Shown: positions 59,101 to 64,000 of the stretch, in pieces
How the letters are laid out: every line of letters starts with the position of its first letter
How positions within the stretch are numbered: the stretch's first letter is position 1
From: Micromonospora saelicesensis
Lineage (GTDB): Bacteria > Actinomycetota > Actinomycetes > Mycobacteriales > Micromonosporaceae
Assembly (NCBI RefSeq): GCF_900091575.1
Contig: NZ_FMCR01000002.1
Location: forward strand, 229,787 to 293,786
Length of the DNA: 64,000 bases
Direction: 5' to 3'
Made by a program: the position numbers and the translations under genes
Notes under the pieces: model-generated
What the model was told of the DNA's origin: nothing
Database searches by the model: none
The model's input: the letters and a program-made list of their open reading frames with translations, nothing else

Positions 59101-59424
59101 ATGCCGATCGGGCGGCACACCTACCGCCCGGACTACTTCGAGTCGGCGCTGCTCAGCGTACGGGGAATGGTCGTCGTGGCGCTGGGTCGACGGGACCTGG
59201 CCCAACCCGTGATCGACGCGCTGCTCCCGGTACGCGACCAACTGGCCGGTTTCTCCACCACCGCGGCCGTGGTGCGGCCGGTCGCGCTGACGCTCGGTGA
59301 GCTGTTCCGGCTGGTGGACCGCACCGAGGAGGCGACCCGGCACTTCACCCTCGCCGCGCGGGTGGCCCGCCGGTGGGAGTCGCCGCACTGGCTGGCCGAG
59401 GCGACGGCGGCGATGGCCCGCTGA
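56140..59424 (+). CDS. SARP/AfsR-family regulator with ATPase and TPR domains
   Basis: A 1094-aa regulator. Residues 1-95 are an OmpR-type winged helix (LGGPRQRAVLALLLAARGEVLS, LQAYVSHLRRLL). Residues 100-245 are the bacterial transcriptional activation domain (GDALAALRRARATLADQLGLDPGPAL). The ATPase follows with Walker A LSGEAGAGKTSLL (about residue 303) and Walker B VTVILDDLHAADAE. The remaining 500 residues are TPR-like helices. AfsR-type proteins integrate signals to switch on secondary metabolism by binding direct repeats at -35. No biosynthetic cluster lies in the window, so its targets are elsewhere or it is global. Confidence 0.92.
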   Translation: MLLRVLGPLEVEVDTGGPVDLGGPRQRAVLALLLAARGEVLSVGQMIEDLWRGDAPPRAIASLQAYVSHLRRLLEPARERRAPARVLVTAPPGYALRLPADAVDAGRFETLLAEARAVGPADPGRARRLLSVGLDLWRGRAYVEFAGEPWAQPEVLRLEELRLGARELLLDVTVRCGDAAEAVPEAELLTRQAPLREESWRLLALALWRTGRQGDALAALRRARATLADQLGLDPGPALVEVESAILGQRLDLLPPVVATAVRGRRQVSEEVFVGREAELEALRQAAAEAVASGPRVALLSGEAGAGKTSLLTRFRDELTAHGWLVAVGRCPEAEGAPPAWAWVEALRQLAEQAPPGDLAPALAPLLGGGDGEPGGDVTAGRFRLHRAVGAWLDAAAARRPVTVILDDLHAADAETLLLLQSVSEMTTGTVLFVAALRPADNTERLADTMAVLARRSPHRIPLGGLTSSEVERLLGALARTTVDPETVAALAERTGGNPFYVRESARLLAAEGTLVATSDVPEGVRDVLRRRLSRLPSTAVSVLRLASAVGREAEVRTLVDAAGTDEGTVLRALEAGLAAGLLTEPAPGRVRFVHGLVCDTIYTDLPQLRRARLHARIADATRRLRPDDYPALAHQYARAASADTAPLAVDYAIRAAELAERRYAYDASIELLSNAVEAAATVAGDREALRVDLLGRLLRAQARAGAVAAARQTRARAIDVAAASGRDDLLVAAFTAWTVPTPWLTHEYGVVDHRVVELLTQLLRADDLDPVARCRLLEALATELDGESDPRGVAAGREALALSQRLDDPELRALGLAARLRTMSYEREAPDRRTFALELRDLADEHALVTYRSVAEQALGHCAAALNKPDELRLSVARQGWLAETYQLNEAQTINLCSLGALAHIAGDFAAARRHYDQVAVQMRRQGSLHAEAFHYFSTGTLLISQGRFGEHLEATRRIRGSLGPIVDDLLALALIGSGRLDEARAMPIGRHTYRPDYFESALLSVRGMVVVALGRRDLAQPVIDALLPVRDQLAGFSTTAAVVRPVALTLGELFRLVDRTEEATRHFTLAARVARRWESPHWLAEATAAMAR

Positions 59425-59514
59425 CCGTCACGGTTGGCGGGTTCCAAGCCGGTTCCAAGTGGCACCGAGCATGATCAACAGATCTGTGCCAGTTGATCCC
59501 TCGGAAAGGTCACC

Positions 59515-60207
59515 GTGAACCAGAACCACCGCGAAGCCATGGCCGACGTACGCGACATGTACATGGCGCACTCGGCGCTCCGTCGCGAGTTCAGCCTGCT
59601 GCCGCAGCTCGTCCGCGACGTCACCCCGGGCGACGCCACGCGCGCGGAGGTCGTCGGCGCCCACGCCGAGATGCTCTGCCACATCCTGCACCTGCACCAC
59701 GAGGGCGAGGACCTGCTGCTCTGGCCCCGGCTGCTGGAGCGCGGCGGTGCGGAGGCCGCGGCGATCGTCCCCACCATGGAGGCGCAGCACCACGCCATCG
59801 AGGACGCCCACGCGGCGGTGGTCGCCCTCCTCCCCCAGTGGCGCCGCACCGCACGCGGCGGTGAGCAGCTCGCGGACGCCCTGGAGCAGCTCCGCGCCGC
59901 GCTGATCGAGCACATGGCCCTGGAGGAGAGCGAGATCCTGCCGCTGGCGCAACGGCACGTCACCGCCCGGGAATGGATGCAGCTCGGCGAGCACGGCATG
60001 AGCAAGTCCCCGAAGAAGCAGCTCCCGCTGGCCTTCGGCCTGGCCATGTACGAGGGCGACCCGGAGGTGGTCAAGGCGGTGCTGGCGCACGCTCCGCTGC
60101 CGGCCCGACTGCTCATGCCGATCATCGCGCCCCGGCTCTTCGCCAGCCACGCCAAGCGGGTGCACGGCACCGCCACGCCTCCGCGCATCGGCGCCACCGT
60201 CCGCTGA
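59515..60207 (+). CDS. hemerythrin-like HHE domain protein
   Basis: A 230-aa cytoplasmic protein. The four-helix di-iron site is visible: YMAHSALRREF, HLHHEGEDLLLWP, EAQHHAIED and HMALEESEILPL each supply His/Glu ligands. Binds O2, NO or reactive species for sensing or storage. The C-terminal 70 residues include a second, non-metal helical part (MYEGDPEVVKAVLAHAPLPARLLMPIIAPRL). The GTG at 59515 follows GGAAAGG. Confidence 0.87.
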   Translation: MNQNHREAMADVRDMYMAHSALRREFSLLPQLVRDVTPGDATRAEVVGAHAEMLCHILHLHHEGEDLLLWPRLLERGGAEAAAIVPTMEAQHHAIEDAHAAVVALLPQWRRTARGGEQLADALEQLRAALIEHMALEESEILPLAQRHVTAREWMQLGEHGMSKSPKKQLPLAFGLAMYEGDPEVVKAVLAHAPLPARLLMPIIAPRLFASHAKRVHGTATPPRIGATVR

Positions 60208-60212
60208 GCAAG

Positions 60213-60259
60213 GTCGGCGGCTCGCCCGACGCGGATGAGTCGGCGGCTCGCCCGACGCG
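60213..60259. repeat. 26-nt tandem direct repeat after the hemerythrin gene
   Basis: A 21-nt sequence starting GTCGGCGGCTCGCCC occurs twice (60213-60233, 60239-60259), period 26 nt. It is non-coding, just past the hemerythrin stop. Confidence 0.5.
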
Positions 60260-60305
60260 CTTGGTTGGCCTCGCGACCAAATCTCACCTCGCCCTGAACA
60301 TGATC

Positions 60306-60339
60306 GACCCAGCTGGCCGGGATCCCGGCCGGCTGGGTC
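60306..60339. terminator. bidirectional terminator hairpin
   Basis: GACCCAGC and GCTGGGTC flank an inner palindrome GGCCGGGATCCCGGCC. It lies between the convergent hemerythrin and TetR genes. Confidence 0.7.
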
Positions 60340-60354
60340 GCCGGGAGCACCAGC

Positions 60355-60996
60355 TCACCTGGCCGCGTCTGGAACCGACGCCGGGCGTGCCAACCGCGCC
60401 ACGGGCGGGAGCGGCGAGACATCCGGGGAGGCTTGGAATGCCGAGATGGCGAGCGCGGCGAAGCGCCGGGAGGCGCTGACCTGAGTAGTCGGCGAGGTCG
60501 CGTGGATACCGCTGTTGGCCATGAGCACGAGGATGACGTCGTCCAGGACGAAGTCGGGGCGAAGGCGACCCGCTTCCTTCGCGCGGCGGGCCAGCTCGTC
60601 GATCGCTCTGAGCGCATATTCACGGCGCGCCTCGAAATCAACTGCCTTGGGAAAGGTCGAGATAAGAGCTGCGGTAAAGCCTCGGTCACGTGCGTGCAGT
60701 TCACACATTTTCTCGATCACGAGACAGAAACCGCGCCATGGATCCGAATCGGCAAGGCCCTCGTCGACAACGCCGCGACACGCGTACATCTGTTCTGTGA
60801 ATGCCTCCGTGACCAGCATCTCCTTGGTCGGAAATCGGCGGTACAGGGTGGCGGGTGCAACCCCGGCACGCCGGGCGACCTCCCGCATCGGCACGTCCAG
60901 GCCGTCAACGGCGAAGACCGCGCGGGCGGCCTCGAGGATGCGCTCGCGGTTGTCCAGGGCGTCGGAGCGAAGAGTGTGAGGCAAACGATCGGTCAC
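60355..60996 (-). CDS. TetR-family regulator (paralogue of the one at 27554)
   Basis: A 213-aa repressor. The HTH reads VPMREVARRAGVAPATLYRRFPTKEMLVTEAF at about residues 36-67, closely matching the HTH of the regulator at 27554-28111. It diverges from a quinone oxidoreductase gene whose relative at 28215 has the same neighbour. The last 30 residues form a Pro/Ala-rich tail not present in the first copy. GTG at 60996 was chosen at the conserved N-terminus. Inducer unknown. Confidence 0.85.
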   Translation of the reverse strand: MTDRLPHTLRSDALDNRERILEAARAVFAVDGLDVPMREVARRAGVAPATLYRRFPTKEMLVTEAFTEQMYACRGVVDEGLADSDPWRGFCLVIEKMCELHARDRGFTAALISTFPKAVDFEARREYALRAIDELARRAKEAGRLRPDFVLDDVILVLMANSGIHATSPTTQVSASRRFAALAISAFQASPDVSPLPPVARLARPASVPDAAR

Positions 60997-61046
60997 GGCT
61001 CTCACTTTAGCGAGGCGGACAGCGGCGCGCGTTAGCGTCCGTGTGC

Positions 61047-61976
61047 ATGAGGGCTTTGCAATTTTCGAAGTACGGTCCCGCGAGTGTCCTTGAGGTCTCG
61101 GAGGCGCCGGAACCGCACGCCGGACCCGGCCAGATACGGGTGGCGGTTCGGGCATCCGGTGTCAATCCGGCCGACACCTACGTGCGCGCCGGCCGATTCC
61201 AGGAGTGGATTCCGCTCCGCCTGCCGCACGTGCCCGGTGTCGACGCTGCCGGCGTGGTGGATGAGATCGGTGACGGGGTGACCACGGCCCGGGTAGGCGA
61301 TGAGGTCTTCGGGATCACGGACTACGCCCGGATGGGCGGAGCGAACGCCGAGTACGCCGTCCTGGCCGCGTGGGCACCGAAGCCGACCGCCCTGACCTGG
61401 GAGCAGGTCGGCGGCGCGGCGGGCAACATCGAGACGGCCACCCGAGTGCTCGACCGGTTGGGCGTCAAGGACGGCACCACGCTGTTGATCGAGGGCGCGG
61501 CCGGCGGGGTCGGTACGACCGCGATCCAGCTCGCGGTCGCTCGCGGTGCGGCCGTCATCGGCACGGCCAGCGACCGCAACCATGAGTTCCTCGCCTCGCT
61601 CGGGGCGATCCCGACCACCTACGGCCCCAAGCTGGCCGAGCGGGTCCACAGTCTGGTGCCCGGCGGGGTGGATGTCGTACTCGACTGTGCCGGCTCTGGT
61701 TCCATGCCAGACCTGGTCGGCCTGGTCGCGAGCCCGGACAGGGTGGTGAGCATCGCCGACATCAACGCCGCGGCCTACGGCGTGCACCTGTCGCGCGGCT
61801 CTGGCCCCGGCGCGGACACACCGGCTCTCGAAGGAATCGCCGCCGCCGGCGAACTCGCCGAGCGGGCTCGTTTCACAGTGCCGGTCGCGTCCGTGTTCTC
61901 TTTGGAAGAGGCGGCCGCCGCCCACGAGTTGAGTGAGTCCCGCCATGCGCGAGGCAAGATCGTGCTGAAGCCGTAG
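61047..61976 (+). CDS. NADP-dependent quinone oxidoreductase-like MDR protein (second copy)
   Basis: A 309-aa zinc-free medium-chain reductase. HVPGVDAAGVVDEIGDGV and LLIEGAAGGVGTTAIQLAVARGAAVIGTA mirror the gene at 28215 almost block for block, including ARMGGANAEYAVL against ARLGGASAQFAVL. It diverges from a TetR regulator across 50 nt. Probably reduces quinones, enones or aldehydes under control of that repressor. The ATG at 61047 gives MRALQFSKYG; a GTG two codons earlier is possible. Confidence 0.87.
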   Translation: MRALQFSKYGPASVLEVSEAPEPHAGPGQIRVAVRASGVNPADTYVRAGRFQEWIPLRLPHVPGVDAAGVVDEIGDGVTTARVGDEVFGITDYARMGGANAEYAVLAAWAPKPTALTWEQVGGAAGNIETATRVLDRLGVKDGTTLLIEGAAGGVGTTAIQLAVARGAAVIGTASDRNHEFLASLGAIPTTYGPKLAERVHSLVPGGVDVVLDCAGSGSMPDLVGLVASPDRVVSIADINAAAYGVHLSRGSGPGADTPALEGIAAAGELAERARFTVPVASVFSLEEAAAAHELSESRHARGKIVLKP

Positions 61977-62045
61977 GGTGCCCCACCCAACCTCTGTCCA
62001 CCTGACCCGGGCCCGCGCGACCAACCATCCGGTGTGGTGGGCGAG

Positions 62046-62063
62046 CACCACGCGAGCGTGGTG
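62046..62063. terminator. short hairpin between convergent genes
   Basis: CACCACGC-GA-GCGTGGTG, an 8-bp inverted repeat between the oxidoreductase and the dienelactone-hydrolase-like gene. Confidence 0.4.
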
Positions 62064-62077
62064 TGCGGGACGGGTGC

Positions 62078-62644
62078 TCAGCGGGCGGCCAGGAAGGCCA
62101 GCACGCGCGGCCAGGCCGCCGCGGTGGCATCCGGGGAGTACTCGGCCACGTCCGGGTCGGTGAACAGGTGGCCCACGCCCGGATATCGGAAGACCGTCAG
62201 GTCAGCGCCGGCGTCGGTCAGCGCCTGCTGCCACTCGTCGACCTCGTCCGGCGCGTCGTACGGATCGGGGTCGGCGAGGTGCAGCTGCACCGGCAGCCCG
62301 GGTCGGACCGCGTCGGGGGCGCCGCCGGTGCCGTGCAGCAGGAGCAGGCCGGCGGCGTCCGGGCGTTCGGCCAGCAGCGCCCCGGCCACCCCGGCGCCCA
62401 TCGAGAAGCCGGCGAGCACCGTCTCCGGTGGCAGGTCACGCAGCGCGTCGCGGGCCCGGTCCAGCACCACCTCCTGGCCGATCTTGTCGAGTAGCGCGAA
62501 GCCCTCCTCGACGGTGTCGGTGGCCGGGACGCCGTACAGGTCGGGGGTGCTGACCTGGTGCCCGGCGGCGCGCAACCGGTCGGCGAAGGCGCGCACGGCG
62601 GGTCGCAGCCCGTACACGGAGTGGAACAGCACGACGTGTCGCAT
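62078..62644 (-). CDS. dienelactone hydrolase family protein
   Basis: A 188-aa alpha/beta hydrolase. HVVLFHSVYGLRPAVRAFADRL is the oxyanion-side start, the nucleophile elbow is GFSMGAG (Ser in place of the Cys of classical dienelactone hydrolase), Asp is in DPDPYDAPDE, and His is in VGHLFTD. Similar small DLH proteins hydrolyse various esters; the natural substrate is unknown. ATG at 62644. Confidence 0.87.
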   Translation of the reverse strand: MRHVVLFHSVYGLRPAVRAFADRLRAAGHQVSTPDLYGVPATDTVEEGFALLDKIGQEVVLDRARDALRDLPPETVLAGFSMGAGVAGALLAERPDAAGLLLLHGTGGAPDAVRPGLPVQLHLADPDPYDAPDEVDEWQQALTDAGADLTVFRYPGVGHLFTDPDVAEYSPDATAAAWPRVLAFLAAR

Positions 62645-62791
62645 CCGGTCATCCTGCCGCAGCCGACCGGCCGTCCGGGGTGGCCACGCGGGGTGGAAGC
62701 ATGATCATGGTCGAGTCATCGGGCAGCCACCCGGACTGATGTTGGCGAACGGTGCGCCGGAGCGGCGACACAGGTAGCCGGCTGAGCTGCT

Positions 62792-63361
62792 CTACGGGGA
62801 CGGAACGCTCGGAGGCAGGTCGTCGTCGCGGCCGGTCTGAGGTATCCCAGCCACAGCGGCGATGGCTTTGACGGCCTCGTTCAGTCCGGTGGTCTCGGGC
62901 AGGACGAGTTCATCGGGCCAGTCCAGGACGTCATGGGCGGCGTACCAGCCGCTCATCTCCTCGGCGGTGAACTCACCGGCCTGCGGGCGCGTGAGGTGCC
63001 GGCGCAGGGTCTCGGCCAGGGACACGTCGAGATAGCAGAACAGCGACCGGCCCCGGTGGTCGTCCCGCAGGGAGGTCAGCATGCTTCGGTAGCGGCTGCT
63101 GTGCATGATGCCCTCCAGCACGACGTGATAGCCGTGGTCAAGCGCTAGCCGGACGGTCTGCCCGATCAACGCGGGTGCCGCACCGCCGGGCTTGTCCCGC
63201 TCGCGCAGCAGGATGCGGCGCAGGTAGTCCTGCTCGACCAGGGCGCAGCCCCGGCCGTGCCGGCGTCGTAGCTCGCGGGCGATGCTGCTCTTGCCGGAGC
63301 CGGAGTTGCCCCGAATGCAGACGAGGATCGTGTCCGGGCTGCCAGTGGGCTCAGCGAGCAC
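62792..63361 (-). CDS. P-loop nucleoside/small-molecule kinase-like protein
   Basis: A 189-aa AAA-type P-loop protein: Walker A IRGNSGSGKSSIA (about residues 16-28), EQDYLRRILLRE (substrate-side Asp, as in the zeta-toxin/uridylate kinase fold), VVLEGIMHSSRY (Walker B-like), and a lid region LTRPQAGEFTAEEM. It resembles zeta-toxin-like or chloramphenicol-phosphotransferase-like kinases. No antitoxin gene is adjacent, so a toxin role is unsupported. GTG at 63361 with GAGGTGG. Confidence 0.75.
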   Translation of the reverse strand: MLAEPTGSPDTILVCIRGNSGSGKSSIARELRRRHGRGCALVEQDYLRRILLRERDKPGGAAPALIGQTVRLALDHGYHVVLEGIMHSSRYRSMLTSLRDDHRGRSLFCYLDVSLAETLRRHLTRPQAGEFTAEEMSGWYAAHDVLDWPDELVLPETTGLNEAVKAIAAVAGIPQTGRDDDLPPSVPSP

Positions 63362-63376
63362 GATGCCACCTCGGCT

Positions 63377-64000
63377 TCAGTCGTTGCGCACTGTGAGATT
63401 GAGGGCGGCCACGGTGAGTTGGGTGAGGTCAGGAAGTTGGTCCTCGCCGAGGGTGACGCCGCGCAGGTTGTCCAACGGCGCCTTGAGGCCCATCAGCCGG
63501 CTGCCCCGCAGGTCGGTGCCGTCGAGCTGGCAGGAGTCCAACTCCAGTCCGGCGAGGACACATGACCGCAGCGCGATGCGAGGTAGTCGGCAGGAAGACC
63601 ACGCGCCGTTGGTGAACGTGCAGTCGGTGAACGCGACCGAGCCGGCGGCGGCGACGCGGTGAAAGGTCGCGTAGTCGAAGCGGCAGCCGTCGAACAGGAC
63701 GTCCTTGAGGCGTACATCGGTGAGCCTTGTGCCGGTGAACCGGGACCCGGTAATGGCGCAGCGTTCGATGGTGATGCCGGTCAGGGTCGCGCCGGAGAAG
63801 TCGGTGCCGGTTATCTCGCATCCATAGAGGCTGCCGGCTTCCCAGGTGCTCTCGCTCAGGTCCACGCCGGTGATCAGGCTGCTGCGAATGCGGGCGTCCT
63901 CCAGGTGCGAGCCGTGCCACGCCGCGCCCTCGACGAGGGCCTCGGTGAGGCCGCCGGCCAGGTCCGTCGTGGTGTCGAGGTCGTCCGGTTCGAGGTCCGG
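63377..64000 (-). CDS. pentapeptide-repeat protein (5' part beyond the window)
   Basis: The frame is open to the window edge, so the start is missing. Over 200 residues are visible. Repeats follow the A(D/N)LxX five-residue rule: TGTDFSGATLTGITIERCAITGSRFTGTRLTDVRLKDVLFDGCRFD, then VAFTDCTFTNGAWSSCRL. This gives a right-handed quadrilateral beta-helix. Some family members mimic DNA and bind gyrase; others have no known role. The final 40 residues (LDNLRGVTLGEDQLPDLTQLTVAALN) form a C-terminal cap. It ends 15 nt before the P-loop kinase start, on the same strand. Confidence 0.85.
   Translation of the reverse strand, partial: PDLEPDDLDTTTDLAGGLTEALVEGAAWHGSHLEDARIRSSLITGVDLSESTWEAGSLYGCEITGTDFSGATLTGITIERCAITGSRFTGTRLTDVRLKDVLFDGCRFDYATFHRVAAAGSVAFTDCTFTNGAWSSCRLPRIALRSCVLAGLELDSCQLDGTDLRGSRLMGLKAPLDNLRGVTLGEDQLPDLTQLTVAALNLTVRND

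Noticed and set aside
49896..59424. A secondary-metabolite cluster, suggested by LuxR, cyclase and SARP regulators
   Set aside because: No synthase, tailoring or resistance genes accompany them; the surrounding genes are unrelated single functions.
62792..63361. P-loop kinase as a zeta-type toxin
   Set aside because: No antitoxin gene beside it. The neighbour is a pentapeptide-repeat protein, and the key toxin motifs are not clear.
1..64000. tRNA, rRNA, CRISPR arrays, transposases, integrases
   Set aside because: None recognised on either strand. Repeats seen are short palindromes or tandem units without spacers.

Overview
The window is very GC-rich, gene-dense actinobacterial chromosome, most likely Micromonospora or a close relative in the Micromonosporaceae. 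Supporting genes are an RbpA RNA-polymerase-binding protein, an actinobacterial polyprenol-phosphate-mannose synthase next to apolipoprotein N-acyltransferase, a mycothiol-type DinB protein, an F420-dependent LLM oxidoreductase, a SARP/AfsR regulator and large LuxR/cyclase-ATPase regulators. The species call is inference. I see no rRNA, tRNA, CRISPR, transposase or phage genes. It reads as ordinary chromosome with one unusual catabolic locus.

Layout. 1-2.1 kb: end of a NamZ-type muramidase gene and a secreted serine hydrolase (peptidoglycan recycling). 2.1-7.9 kb: single genes (TPR, AraC, DinB, MFS, GNAT, DUF1992, LysE). 7.9-12.1 kb: a TetR-controlled set of flavin monooxygenase, SDR and MFS symporter, with matching operator palindromes at both promoters. 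12.2-17.1 kb: coiled-coil protein, rbpA, fxsA, ppm1, lnt. 17.6-25.8 kb: a lysine-fermentation-type locus. Six minus-strand genes (kdd, an amidohydrolase, kamD, kamE, kal and a mutL-like gene) are packed with 4-nt overlaps or a 4-nt gap, and kamA diverges from them. The cleavage enzyme Kce is absent. 25.9-31.9 kb: ECF sigma factor with membrane partner, TetR/quinone oxidoreductase pair, polysaccharide deacetylase, CsbD-like protein, histidine phosphatase, Lrp regulator. 32-41.6 kb: acyl-CoA dehydrogenase with M24 peptidase, chitinase, an HxlR-peroxiredoxin fusion, 5'-3' exonuclease, LtrA, maleate-isomerase-like and YrdC-like pair. 41.6-48.6 kb: HxlR/imine-reductase-like pair, F420 oxidoreductase, beta-helix secreted protein, APC permease. 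49-59.4 kb: DUF5995 protein, a 965-aa LuxR-ATPase divergent from a 747-aa cyclase-ATPase, and a 1094-aa SARP. 59.5-64 kb: hemerythrin protein, a second TetR/quinone oxidoreductase pair paralogous to the one at 28 kb, dienelactone-hydrolase-like protein, P-loop kinase and a pentapeptide-repeat protein cut by the window end.

How the genes fit together. The kam locus would take L-lysine to beta-lysine (KamA), to 3,5-diaminohexanoate (KamDE, B12 and PLP dependent), to 5-amino-3-oxohexanoate (Kdd). Kal would act on 3-aminobutyryl-CoA, and the MutL-like protein is a candidate chaperone/reactivase for KamDE. The missing Kce step and the embedded amidohydrolase make this locus the best lead. Other leads are a redox-regulator/peroxidase fusion with a palindromic promoter site, a 32-nt motif shared by two unlinked promoter regions (17 nt identical), a MerR-type promoter that would give a leaderless mRNA, and a 12-codon ORF with a near-perfect Shine-Dalgarno sequence. 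Many genes end in long, nearly perfect GC-rich hairpins, mostly without a U tract.
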